DNA of 64,000 nucleotides, from contig NZ_FTNF01000008.1 of assembly GCF_900156065.1 (NCBI RefSeq), forward strand, positions 62,001 to 126,000, in the 5' to 3' direction. A program made the position numbers and the translations under genes. Source of the DNA: Micromonospora avicenniae (GTDB lineage: Bacteria > Actinomycetota > Actinomycetes > Mycobacteriales > Micromonosporaceae). Shown piece after piece: positions 16,315 through 24,287 of the stretch; position 1 is the stretch's first letter, and every line of letters begins with the position of its first letter. Below the pieces are notes generated by a model that was given only the letters and a program-made list of their open reading frames with translations, searched no databases and had not been told where the DNA came from.

Positions 16315-17642
16315 ACGTGAGCCTGTGGCGCAACCGCGACTTCATGGTGCTGTGGTCGGGCCGGACCCTCAGCGAGGTCGGTGACGCCGTCTCGCTGCTG
16401 GTCATTCCGCTGCTCGCGGTCACCGTCCTGGACGCCTCAGCGGTGGAGGTCGGTGTCCTCAGCGCCACCCGGATGGTCGCCTACCTGTTCCTGTCCCTGC
16501 CCGCCGGGGTGTGGGTGGACCGGATGCGTAAACGCCGGGTCATGGTGGTCTGCCACCTCGCCCGGGCCGGGCTCGTGGCAACCGTCGCGGTCGGCGCCTG
16601 GACCGGGTGGGTCACGATGATCCACCTCTGGATCGTGGCGCTGCTGTCCAGCGTCTGCACCGTGTTGTACGAGACCGCGCACCAGAGCTTCCTGCCGGCG
16701 GTCGTCCCCGGCGGCCAGCTGCTCGACGCCAACGGCAAGCTCGCCACCACGTACTCGGTCTCGCGTATCGCCGGATACAGCGCGGGCGGCGTCGTGGCGT
16801 CGGCGCTGGGGGTGGCGCGCACGGCGGGCGTCGACGCGCTCGCCTACCTGGTCAACGCGGTGTCCCTGCTGTTCATCCGGCGATCGGAACAACCACCGGT
16901 CGGGACCCGCCGGCCGGACTTCCGACGTGAGCTGGCTGCTGGGCTGTCCTTCGTGTTCCGCCATCCGATCATGCCCAGGCTGGTGGCCGCCTCGGCGTCG
17001 CTCAACCTGTTCAGTCAGATGATTTTCGCGCTGGCCGTCCTGTACCTGGTGCGCGACCTGCATCTCAGCGAACAGACCGTCGGGGCGGTGATGGCGCTGA
17101 CCACGCTGGGTGGGATCACCGGCGGGCTGCTGTCCGCACGGCTGGCGCGCCTGGTGGGCACGGCGCGGATCATCTGGATCGCCCCGCTGGGGCTCGGCTG
17201 GACGGTAATGCTCGTACCGGCAGCCCAACCCGGTTGGGGTCCGGTCGCCTACACGGTCGGCATGGCCGGCATGGGTGCGCTGTTCGCCATCTACAACGCC
17301 GCCGCGGTCAGCTACCGGCAAGGGGCGTGCCCGCCGGAACTGTTGGGGCGGATGACGGCCTCGGTCCGGTGGGTGATCTTCGGGGTGATGCCGGTGGGTG
17401 CCCTGGCCGGCGGCCTGCTGGGCAGCTGGCTCGGGGTACGGCCGACGCTCTGGATCGCCGCCGCCGGGGTGTGGGCCTCCGGCCTTTGGCTCTATTTCTC
17501 ACCCCTGCGCTGGGAGCGTGACCTGCCGGACGGGAGCCCCGAGCGGGACACCCCGACACCGCCGGCACCGGAGCCGGCCCGGCGCGAGCAGGTACCCATC
17601 GACATGGCCGGGAAGGCCACCGGAGGAGGACGACGTGCATGA
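16311..17642 (+). CDS. MFS exporter within the NRPS-like operon
   Basis: A 443-residue transporter with 12 membrane helices and the MFS loop motif GVWVDRMRKRRVMVV (about 64-78). It resembles EntS/MefA-type exporters of small peptides and siderophores. ATG 16311 overlaps the stop of the condensation gene (ATGA) and its own stop overlaps the start of the second condensation gene by eight bases (17635-17642), so it is translated as part of the operon. It most likely exports the product. The C-terminal tail (about 405-443) is Pro/Glu/Arg-rich and cytoplasmic. Confidence 0.88.
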   Translation: MNVSLWRNRDFMVLWSGRTLSEVGDAVSLLVIPLLAVTVLDASAVEVGVLSATRMVAYLFLSLPAGVWVDRMRKRRVMVVCHLARAGLVATVAVGAWTGWVTMIHLWIVALLSSVCTVLYETAHQSFLPAVVPGGQLLDANGKLATTYSVSRIAGYSAGGVVASALGVARTAGVDALAYLVNAVSLLFIRRSEQPPVGTRRPDFRRELAAGLSFVFRHPIMPRLVAASASLNLFSQMIFALAVLYLVRDLHLSEQTVGAVMALTTLGGITGGLLSARLARLVGTARIIWIAPLGLGWTVMLVPAAQPGWGPVAYTVGMAGMGALFAIYNAAAVSYRQGACPPELLGRMTASVRWVIFGVMPVGALAGGLLGSWLGVRPTLWIAAAGVWASGLWLYFSPLRWERDLPDGSPERDTPTPPAPEPARREQVPIDMAGKATGGGRRA

Positions 17643-18729
17643 CCAGCCGTTCGGACAGCGCATCCTGTCCTGGGCGGGCAGACCGGCGCAAGCCGACCGG
17701 TTCGTCGCGCTGGGCGGGATCCGGTTGCCGGCGGAGCCGGACCCCGCCGCGCTGCGGCAGGCCCTCGACGCCCTCGTCGCCCGGCACCCGGTGCTGGGCG
17801 AGGGACCGGTTCCGCTGCGAACAGTCGACGACGTGTGGGCGGCGGCCGCCGCCGGCCGGTACCCGCCAGACGCGCGATGCCTGCTCTGGGCGTACCTGGC
17901 CGGTACCGAACTGCTGCTCGTCGCCCACCACGACGTCTCGGACCCGTGGTCGATGCGGCTGCTCGTCCGCGAGGTCCTGAAACCGGGCAGCGGACCGGCG
18001 CCCGCGTACTACCACCAGCGTGCCGCCACCCACCCGCCACACCGGGTCACCCGGTTCAAGCCGTTCTGGACCCGGATGCTCACCGACGTCCCGGCCCTGG
18101 CCCCGGGTACGGGCGGTGAGCTCGGCACGGCGGAGATCCGGGCACCGAGCGGCATCACCCAGGAGCGGGCGGGTGCGGTCGCCCGGGCCGTGCGCAGCAC
18201 GCCGTTCGTCGTACTGTTCACCGCGTTCGCGCGGGCCCTCGGCCCGCTCCACCAGAACGAGACCGTCGTCCCGGTGCTGACCCACGGCCGACGCAGATCC
18301 GACTGGGACACCGTGGGGCTCTACATGAACGTGCTGCCGGTACGGCTCGGCCCGCCGACCGTGGGCGCGGTGCACCACGCGTTCGCCGAGGCGTACGCCA
18401 ACGAGATCCCGTTTCCGCTGCTGCTGGACGCGGTACCGCAGGCCGACGCGTTGTTCGCCGAGGGGGGACCGAGCCTGGCCCAGTTCGAGGTCATCCAGGT
18501 GCCCGACGGTGCCGGAGTCGAACCGCTGACGGTCCCGCCCGGGCTCGGCCTGGGCGGGCCGGTGCTGCCCGTAAACGGGCTGGCGTTCTGGCTCGAACCG
18601 GCAGCGTCCGGCAACTACACCGCCTGCGTGCGCTACCGCCGCTCCTACCAGGACACCGAGATGCGCGCGTTGATACGGCGATTCGTCGACCGATGGGAGG
18701 AGATCGATGCCCACGCGACCCGAGCTTGA
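17635..18729 (+). CDS. Second condensation-like protein with altered HHxxxDP motif
   Basis: A 364-residue protein of the CAT-like condensation fold. The active-site motif reads HHDVSDPW: His98-His99 and Asp103 are kept but the glycine that follows in HHxxxDG is Pro104. A later GLYMNVLPVRL matches the C5 segment (GxxxNxLPxR), supporting the assignment. It is 80-90 residues shorter than usual. GTG 17635 has GGAGGAGG (17622-17629) upstream. It overlaps the exporter by eight bases and the carrier gene by 23 bases. It could be an active C enzyme with unusual geometry, an epimerase- or ester-forming relative, or a structural partner of the first C protein. Activity is unproven. Confidence 0.78.
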   Translation: MHDQPFGQRILSWAGRPAQADRFVALGGIRLPAEPDPAALRQALDALVARHPVLGEGPVPLRTVDDVWAAAAAGRYPPDARCLLWAYLAGTELLLVAHHDVSDPWSMRLLVREVLKPGSGPAPAYYHQRAATHPPHRVTRFKPFWTRMLTDVPALAPGTGGELGTAEIRAPSGITQERAGAVARAVRSTPFVVLFTAFARALGPLHQNETVVPVLTHGRRRSDWDTVGLYMNVLPVRLGPPTVGAVHHAFAEAYANEIPFPLLLDAVPQADALFAEGGPSLAQFEVIQVPDGAGVEPLTVPPGLGLGGPVLPVNGLAFWLEPAASGNYTACVRYRRSYQDTEMRALIRRFVDRWEEIDAHATRA

Positions 18730-18937
18730 GGCGATGCTCACCCGGCTCTGGAGCGAGAAGCTCAACATCACGCCGGTCGGCGTCGAGGACAACTTCTTCG
18801 CCCTCGGCGGCGACTCCCTGCTCGCCGCCGACCTGCTGATGGACGTGTACGAGCAGTTCGGCATCGAGGTCGACGCGGCGGTGCTGTTCCTCAAGCCGAC
18901 CATCGCCGAACTGGTCGACGAGGTGCTGGCCGCATGA
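18707..18937 (+). CDS. Free-standing peptidyl carrier protein
   Basis: A 76-residue thiolation protein with the motif FFALGGDSLLAADLL; Ser37 is the site for phosphopantetheine attachment. It starts inside the end of the second condensation gene (23-base overlap) after GGGAGGAG, and its stop overlaps the P450 start (ATGA). A phosphopantetheinyl transferase is not seen in the window and must come from elsewhere. Carrier, P450 and A enzyme adjacent to one another resemble the systems that oxidise an amino acid while it is tethered to a PCP (for example NovH/NovI and NikP1/NikQ), so this protein probably presents the activated amino acid to the P450. Confidence 0.93.
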   Translation: MPTRPELEAMLTRLWSEKLNITPVGVEDNFFALGGDSLLAADLLMDVYEQFGIEVDAAVLFLKPTIAELVDEVLAA

Positions 18938-20142
18938 GCAGCCCGCCGGGTGACCACATCTGCCCCCGGGGCGGCACCGGCCTCGCCGACCCCGCCCTGT
19001 ACGACGTCGGAGACCCGCACGCCGTGTGGCGGGCGTTGCGCCGTCGGGATCCGGTCGGCTGGCACCCGGTCGACGACCGGTCGGGCTTCTGGGCGGTGAC
19101 CCGCTACGCCGACGTCAGAGCCGTCCTGACCGACCATGCCGGGTTCACCTCCACCGGCGGGGTGATGCTCAGCATGATCGGCCGGCCGGAGCCGGCGCGC
19201 GACCAGCAGTTCGCGGCGAGCGACCCGCCGCGACACGGACTCATCCGCGGTCCGCTGCAACGTCAGATGACCGGCCGCGCGGTGGCGCGGCACGCACCGG
19301 CCATCCGCTCCTTCGTACGGGAGATGCTCCGCCCGGCCGGCGGCGACCTGGACTTCGCCGAGCTCACCTCGACCCTGCCGCTGGCCTTCCTGAAGCCGCT
19401 GATGGGCATCCGGGCCGCCGACTGGCCCGACCTGGCCCGGTGGGTGTCCATGTCGGTGGCCGAACACGACCGGGACGTCATGTTGCCCGACGGCCCGTCC
19501 GCGACCCTCGATCGCGGCCACCGGGAGCTGTTCGCGTACCTGCTCAACCTGCTGTTCGAGCATCGGCGGCAGCCACGCGGGGACCTGGTGGACCTGCTGG
19601 GAGCCATGCCGCTGCGTCCCGGCGCCGTCGTGGCCAACTGCTACAGCGTGCTCCTCGGCGGCGCCGCCGCCATCCCGCACGTGCCTCGCGTGGCGCTGGC
19701 CGAGCTGATCCGCCTGGGGCGTTACGAGGAGTGGGCCCGGCATCCCCAGCGCATCGACCGCGTGGTCGAGGAGGCGCTCCGGTTCGCCACGCCGGCCGGG
19801 CACTTCATGCGACTGGCCACGCGGGACACCAGCGTCGGGGGCGTACCGGTCGCGGCGGGGGAACCGGTCGTGGTGTGGCTCGGGTCGGCGAACCGCGACG
19901 AGGCAGTCTTCGCCGACGCGGACACGCTGCACCCGGACCGGCACCCGAACCGGCATCTGGCATTCGGGGACGGGCGGCACTACTGCCTGGGATCGGCGAT
20001 GGCCAGGATGACGTTGCGCATCTTCTTCGAGGAACTGTTCGCCACCTTCTCCTCCTTCGAGCCCACCGGTGAGCCTGAGCGCGTCCGGTCGGCCTGGCTG
20101 CACGGAATCAAGCGGATGCCGGTCGTGGGCAGGCGACGATGA
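18934..20142 (+). CDS. Cytochrome P450 lacking the I-helix acid-alcohol pair
   Basis: A 402-residue soluble P450. The haem loop FGDGRHYCLG gives axial ligand Cys351, and the ExxR motif is EALR (280-283). The I-helix region (about 238-251) reads VLLGGAAAIPHVP: the usual (A/G)GxxT, with its acid and threonine for proton delivery, is absent. P450s without that pair often use substrate-assisted proton relay or perform non-standard chemistry such as coupling or nitration. ATG 18934 overlaps the carrier stop and its own stop overlaps the A-enzyme start, so it is tightly coupled to both. A carrier-bound aminoacyl substrate is the natural inference. Redox partners are not encoded nearby. Confidence 0.93.
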   Translation: MSSPPGDHICPRGGTGLADPALYDVGDPHAVWRALRRRDPVGWHPVDDRSGFWAVTRYADVRAVLTDHAGFTSTGGVMLSMIGRPEPARDQQFAASDPPRHGLIRGPLQRQMTGRAVARHAPAIRSFVREMLRPAGGDLDFAELTSTLPLAFLKPLMGIRAADWPDLARWVSMSVAEHDRDVMLPDGPSATLDRGHRELFAYLLNLLFEHRRQPRGDLVDLLGAMPLRPGAVVANCYSVLLGGAAAIPHVPRVALAELIRLGRYEEWARHPQRIDRVVEEALRFATPAGHFMRLATRDTSVGGVPVAAGEPVVVWLGSANRDEAVFADADTLHPDRHPNRHLAFGDGRHYCLGSAMARMTLRIFFEELFATFSSFEPTGEPERVRSAWLHGIKRMPVVGRRR

Positions 20143-21563
20143 TCCCCGACGCGCTGGCCGCCCAACTGCGCACGCGCCGCCAGGCGCCGGCCGTGGTGGA
20201 TCCCGAGCAGGCCCTGACGTACGCGGACCTGGACGGCCTGAGCAGTGCGGTCGCCCTGCACCTCGAACAGTGGGGAGTGACCGCCGGTGACCCGGTGATC
20301 GTGCACACCCGGTTGTCGCGGTGGGCCGTCGTGGCCATGCTCGGGGTCCTGCGGGCGGGTGCCCGGTACGTCCCCGTGGACGCGGCCTTCCCGGCGGCCC
20401 GCCGGGAACTGATGATCTCGGCCGGCGGCGCCAGCGTCATCCTCACCGAGGAGCTGCTGACGTCACTGCCGCCGGTCGGCTGCTCGCCGTGGCGGGACGG
20501 GCCGGACGCGTACACCATGTTCACCAGTGGCTCGACGGGCGTGCCGAAGCCGGTCACCGTGTCGAGGGCGGCGCTGAGCTACTCGACCAAGGCCCGTCTG
20601 GAGTACTACGGCCCGCCGCCGCAGCGGTTCCTGCTCTGCTCGTCGATCTCGTTCGACAGTTCCGTCGCGGGCATCTACTGGACGCTGTGCACCGGCGGCA
20701 CCCTGATCATCCCGAGTGCGCGGCCGTTCGACGTACGGGCGCTGGTGCGGGCCGGCGCCGCGCACCGGCCCACGCACACGCTGATGGTGCCGTCGCTGTA
20801 CCGGTTGGCGTTACGAGCGCCGATGCCCAGCCTGTCCACCGTGATCGTGGCCGGCGAGAGCTGCCCGCCCGGACTGGTCGACCTGCACTACGAGCGGATG
20901 CCGCACGCGGCGCTCTACAACGAGTACGGGCCCACCGAGTGCACCGTCTGGAGCACCGTGCACCGGTGTGTGCAGGGGGAGGACCCGGTACCGATCGGAC
21001 GACCGATCCCCGGCACGACCGTCTCCATCGACGACGGCGAGCTCTGCATCTCCTCGCCCGGAGTGGTGTCCGGAGGTCCCGTGTACCGCACCGGCGACCG
21101 GGTCAGCCTGGGCGCCGACGGCCTGCTCCGCTACCACGGACGCGTCGACGAGCAGCTCAAGGTCGGCGGCATGCGGATCGAACCGGCCGAGATCGAACAC
21201 GCCCTGATGTCGCATCCGGCGGTGCTCCTGGCCGGCGTCGCCGTTCCGTACCAGGGCGTCGCGTTCGTCGTCTGCGCCGAACCGGTGGAGCCGGCGACCC
21301 TGCGGGCGCATCTGCTCGACCGGCTGCCCGCCGTGGCCGTGCCGACCGTGTTCGAGCGGGTGCCGCGGCTGCCCACCCTGCCCAACGGCAAACTCGACCG
21401 CAGCGCGCTGAGCCGGATCGGCCCTGCGGGGGACGGCCCACCCCGCCGGGCCGCTGCGCCGGCGCAGAATCACGACAGACCCGTCACATCGACGCTGTGC
21501 GATGCTCGGGAGGTGAGCGCCGACGGCTCGACCCACCGACCGGATTGGCCGCACCGCACATGA
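20139..21563 (+). CDS. Stand-alone NRPS adenylation enzyme
   Basis: A 474-residue AMP-forming enzyme that should activate one amino or carboxylic acid and load it on the free carrier protein. Core motifs are complete: YTMFTSGSTGVPKP (125-138, A3), FDSS (172-175, A4), NEYGPTE (261-267, A5), YRTGDR (316-321, A7), GRVDEQLKVGG (334-344, A8) and LPNGKLDR with the catalytic Lys418 (A10). By hand alignment to the PheA pocket I read roughly D-S-A-M-I-A-E-V-W-K, which I do not recognise as a known code. It keeps Asp235, so an alpha-amino acid substrate is likely. The last 45 residues are an unstructured tail. Start and stop overlap the neighbouring genes by four bases. Confidence 0.92.
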   Translation: MIPDALAAQLRTRRQAPAVVDPEQALTYADLDGLSSAVALHLEQWGVTAGDPVIVHTRLSRWAVVAMLGVLRAGARYVPVDAAFPAARRELMISAGGASVILTEELLTSLPPVGCSPWRDGPDAYTMFTSGSTGVPKPVTVSRAALSYSTKARLEYYGPPPQRFLLCSSISFDSSVAGIYWTLCTGGTLIIPSARPFDVRALVRAGAAHRPTHTLMVPSLYRLALRAPMPSLSTVIVAGESCPPGLVDLHYERMPHAALYNEYGPTECTVWSTVHRCVQGEDPVPIGRPIPGTTVSIDDGELCISSPGVVSGGPVYRTGDRVSLGADGLLRYHGRVDEQLKVGGMRIEPAEIEHALMSHPAVLLAGVAVPYQGVAFVVCAEPVEPATLRAHLLDRLPAVAVPTVFERVPRLPTLPNGKLDRSALSRIGPAGDGPPRRAAAPAQNHDRPVTSTLCDAREVSADGSTHRPDWPHRT

Positions 21564-23047
21564 CGACCGAGGGACACGCCCGCGCGGCGGCTGCGGAAAC
21601 AGGTGTCGCCGCGGCCACGGCGTACTCCGGCACCACCCGCATCGACGAGCTGCGCGCCACCGAGTATCGCCACCTCGACCGGCACGGCCGGGTCTACCTC
21701 GACTACACGGGCGCCGGGGTGGCCGCGCGGGCACAGATCGTCGCCCACCACGACCGGCTGCTCGGCGGCCTGTACAGCAACCCGCACTCGGAGAACCCCA
21801 CCTCCGAGGCCGCCGGGTCACTCGTCGAGTCGGCCCGGCGCGCGGTGCTCGACTTCTTCCGCGCCGACCCGGCCGAGTACGCGGTCATCTTCACCCAGAA
21901 CGCCAGCGGCGCCTGCCGGCTGGTCGGCGAGGCGTACGACTTCGGCCGTGGTCGCCCGCTCGTGCTGACCTGGGACAACCACAACTCCGTCAACGGCATG
22001 AGGGAGTACGCCCGGGCGGCCCGCGCGCCGGTGCGCTACGTACCGCTGACCGGGCCCGAGCTGCGGGTGGCCGAACCCGATGTGATCGCCGCGCTGACCA
22101 CCGCTCGAGGCCGGCTCACCGGCCGCCTCCGGCGGCACGACCCCGGCGGTTCGGGGCTGTTCGCGTACCCGGCACAGAGCAACTTCACCGGCGTGCAGCA
22201 TCCGCTGACCTGGGTGGACCTTGCCCAGCAGCACGGCTACGACGTGCTGCTGGACGCCGCGGCGTTCGCGCCGACGAACCGGCTGGACCTGAGCGTCGTC
22301 CGCCCGGACTTCGTCTGCCTCAGCTGGTACAAGCTCTTCGGCTACCCCACCGGGGTCGGGGCGCTGCTCGCCCGGCGTGACGCGCTGGCCCGGCTGCGCC
22401 GCCCCTGGTTCGCCGGCGGCACCATCCGCGCTGTCAGCGTCCAGGGCGACTGGCACCAGCCGATGGGCGACGAGTCGGGGTTCGAGGACGGCACCCTCAA
22501 CTTCCTCAGCATCCCCGACGTGGAGTTCGGGCTGAGCTGGCTCGGCTCGATCGGCGTCGAGGTCATCCACACCCGGGTCGAGCTGCTCACCGGATGGCTA
22601 CTCGAACAGCTGACCGCGTTGCGGCACCGCAACGGCCGACCACTGGTGCGGATCTACGGTCCGTCGACCGTTACCGCGCGGGGTGGCACGGTGGCGTTCA
22701 ACTTCCACCACCCGGACGGTTCGCTCGTCGACGAGCGGCTCGTCGCGGTCGAGTCGTCGACGGCCGGCTTCGCCCTGCGTACCGGCTGTTTCTGCAACCC
22801 GGGCGCGGCCGAGGCCGCCTTCGGCATCGACGGCGACCTGCTCCGCCACTCGATCCGTAGCCGTCCGGAGACGATCGACCAGCACCTCGCCACGCTGCGG
22901 CTGCCGACCGGCGGTGCGGTACGGCTGTCCTTCGGGCTGGCCTCGACCGCGGCGGACGCCGAGCGTTTCCTGGCGTTCGCCGCCTCGACCTACCTGGACC
23001 GGAACGGCCCCACGGACCTCCGGCTGGCACCCAGGATCCGCTGCTGA
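21560..23047 (+). CDS. Molybdenum-cofactor-sulfurase-like PLP cysteine desulfurase/lyase
   Basis: A 495-residue fold-type I PLP enzyme of the NifS/class V aminotransferase group. Lys258 in CLSWYKLFGYPTG is the PLP lysine. RTGCFCNPGAAEAAF (about 407-421) carries Cys410 and Cys412 in the RTGCFCNPGA context typical of eukaryotic Moco sulfurases, where the second cysteine holds the persulfide. There is no MOSC domain, and the cysteine of the following GAC is alanine. In this operon it could supply sulfur to the product or act as a C-S or other beta-eliminating lyase on an amino acid. ATG 21560 overlaps the A-enzyme stop. It is the last protein gene of the cluster. Confidence 0.88.
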   Translation: MTTEGHARAAAAETGVAAATAYSGTTRIDELRATEYRHLDRHGRVYLDYTGAGVAARAQIVAHHDRLLGGLYSNPHSENPTSEAAGSLVESARRAVLDFFRADPAEYAVIFTQNASGACRLVGEAYDFGRGRPLVLTWDNHNSVNGMREYARAARAPVRYVPLTGPELRVAEPDVIAALTTARGRLTGRLRRHDPGGSGLFAYPAQSNFTGVQHPLTWVDLAQQHGYDVLLDAAAFAPTNRLDLSVVRPDFVCLSWYKLFGYPTGVGALLARRDALARLRRPWFAGGTIRAVSVQGDWHQPMGDESGFEDGTLNFLSIPDVEFGLSWLGSIGVEVIHTRVELLTGWLLEQLTALRHRNGRPLVRIYGPSTVTARGGTVAFNFHHPDGSLVDERLVAVESSTAGFALRTGCFCNPGAAEAAFGIDGDLLRHSIRSRPETIDQHLATLRLPTGGAVRLSFGLASTAADAERFLAFAASTYLDRNGPTDLRLAPRIRC

Positions 23048-23073
23048 CCAGGGGCACCCCATCCGGCAACACG

Positions 23074-23148
23074 TGCCCGGTAGCGCCCGACGGTTGGAGG
23101 CACCTGGCGTGAACCCAGGACAGTGCGTTCGAATCGCGCTGCGGGTAG
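23074..23148 (+). other. Degenerate tRNA-like sequence 3' of the NRPS-like operon
   Basis: Starting 27 bases after the PLP-enzyme stop, about 74 bases can be folded in tRNA order. TGCCCGG is followed by TA as at positions 8-9. Next come a 19-base D-arm-like segment with a GG in its loop, a single A, and a perfect 5-bp stem CCTGG/CCAGG with the 7-base loop CGTGAAC. A 3-base variable region precedes the T arm GTGCG-TTCGAAT-CGCGC, which has a canonical T loop, and then TGCGGGTA. Against a working tRNA: G instead of U33, a D stem with only two good pairs, an acceptor stem that pairs only if shifted by one base with a mismatch, and no CCA. It is a tRNA relic, a tRNA-like RNA or coincidence. Confidence 0.3.
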
Positions 23149-23274
23149 ACACCGTGCCGCGGCCATGGCACATCCCCGGCCCGTTTGCGGTCAGCACCCT
23201 GCTGAAGACCGGCCGGTAGAGTCGCGACGGCTGGACGGGCAAGGGAGGACCGTCCGGCCAACGAGGGGGAGAGT

Positions 23275-24222
23275 GTGCTGCACCTGAGGGTGATCGCGAC
23301 GCCGGATCAGTCGGCGGCGGTCACCGATCTGCTGGCCGCCGAACGTGGTGTGACGCATCTGGTGGTGCTACCGGGGGCCGCCCGCCAGCCCGCGGGTGAT
23401 CTCATCACCTGCGATGTGGTCCGGGAGAGCGCGGACAGCGTGTTGCAGGGTCTGCGACGGCTGGGTGTGGAGGCGCAGGGCGGCATCGCGGCCGACGACG
23501 TCGAGTTGGCCATCTCGGTGGCCGCCGACCGGGCGGCGCGGGAGGCACCCGGCAGCGGCGCCGACGCGGTGGTCTGGGACGAGATCGCGGCGAAGACCGG
23601 TGAGCAGACCGAACTGAGCGGCACCTACCTGGTGCTGATCATCGTGGCCACCATGATCGCCGGGATCGGTGTGCTGCTCGACCAGCCGATCCTCATCGTC
23701 GGTGCGATGGTGGTCGGCCCGGAGTTCGGGCCGCTCGCCGCGATCTGCGTGGGCCTGCTGCGTCGCCGGTTCGACACGGTGTGGCGGTCGCTTCAGGCCA
23801 TCGTGGTGGGTTTCCTCGCCGCCATGGTGGCCACGGTGCTGAGCACCTGGGCGCTGACGGCCATGGGGCTGGTCAGTCGGGGGATGCTGCTGGCCGACCG
23901 CCCGCTGACCGATTTCATCTGGCGTCCGGACGCGCTCTCCTGGGTGGTGGGCCTGCTGGCCGGGGTCGCCGGCATGCTCTCGCTGACCTCGAAGAAGTCC
24001 GGCAGCCTCGTCGGTGTGCTGATCTCGGTCACGACGGTCCCGGCGGCCGCGAACGTGGCGGTCGCCGGGGCGTACGGGGTCTGGGACGAGGCGGGCGGCT
24101 CGGCCGTCCAACTGATCATCAACGTGTGCGCGATCGTGCTGGCCGGGCTGCTGACCCTCGCCGTGCAGCAGCTCTGGTGGTGGAACCTGGCCCGTCGTTC
24201 CCGCCGTCGGCCCGCCGCGTGA
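23275..24222 (+). CDS. DUF389 family membrane protein
   Basis: A 315-residue protein with a cytoplasmic N-terminal domain of about 110 residues and then about six membrane helices, beginning at TYLVLIIVATMIAGIGVLLDQPILIVGAMVVGP. The segment LIVGAMVVGPEFGPLAAICVGL is characteristic of DUF389 proteins (the family formerly called TIGR00341). Function is unknown. GTG 23275 follows GAGGGGGA (23262-23269). The gene is 227 bases beyond the NRPS-like operon with its own ribosome site and probably does not belong to it. A small hairpin at 24258 separates it from the convergent trmO gene. Confidence 0.88.
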   Translation: MLHLRVIATPDQSAAVTDLLAAERGVTHLVVLPGAARQPAGDLITCDVVRESADSVLQGLRRLGVEAQGGIAADDVELAISVAADRAAREAPGSGADAVVWDEIAAKTGEQTELSGTYLVLIIVATMIAGIGVLLDQPILIVGAMVVGPEFGPLAAICVGLLRRRFDTVWRSLQAIVVGFLAAMVATVLSTWALTAMGLVSRGMLLADRPLTDFIWRPDALSWVVGLLAGVAGMLSLTSKKSGSLVGVLISVTTVPAAANVAVAGAYGVWDEAGGSAVQLIINVCAIVLAGLLTLAVQQLWWWNLARRSRRRPAA

Positions 24223-24257
24223 GCAGGAGGACGACGGGGTTCGAGTCGCCGTCCGCA

Positions 24258-24277
24258 CCAAGGGCCCCCGGCCCTGG
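24258..24277. terminator. Short hairpin between convergent genes
   Basis: CCAAGGGCC and GGCCCTGG pair with one bulged A around a CCC loop, within the 65 bases between two converging stop codons. There is no T-run, so terminator function is only probable. Confidence 0.35.
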
Positions 24278-24287
24278 AGAGCGCGCC

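Noticed and set aside
17308..20103. A 931-codon minus-strand frame across the NRPS-like operon
   Set aside because: It covers five genes with clear motifs (C, PCP, P450) on the plus strand; antisense shadow.
23109..23219. A 36-codon frame from GTG 23109 with GGAGG eight bases upstream
   Set aside because: Its ribosome site and start lie in the tRNA-like element, the product has no clear pattern, and it is better left as an alternative reading of that element.
24236..24260. TTCGAGT followed by GCACCA, resembling a tRNA T arm and CCA end
   Set aside because: The stem has a mismatch and no matching acceptor or anticodon arm exists upstream, where the DUF389 coding region lies.
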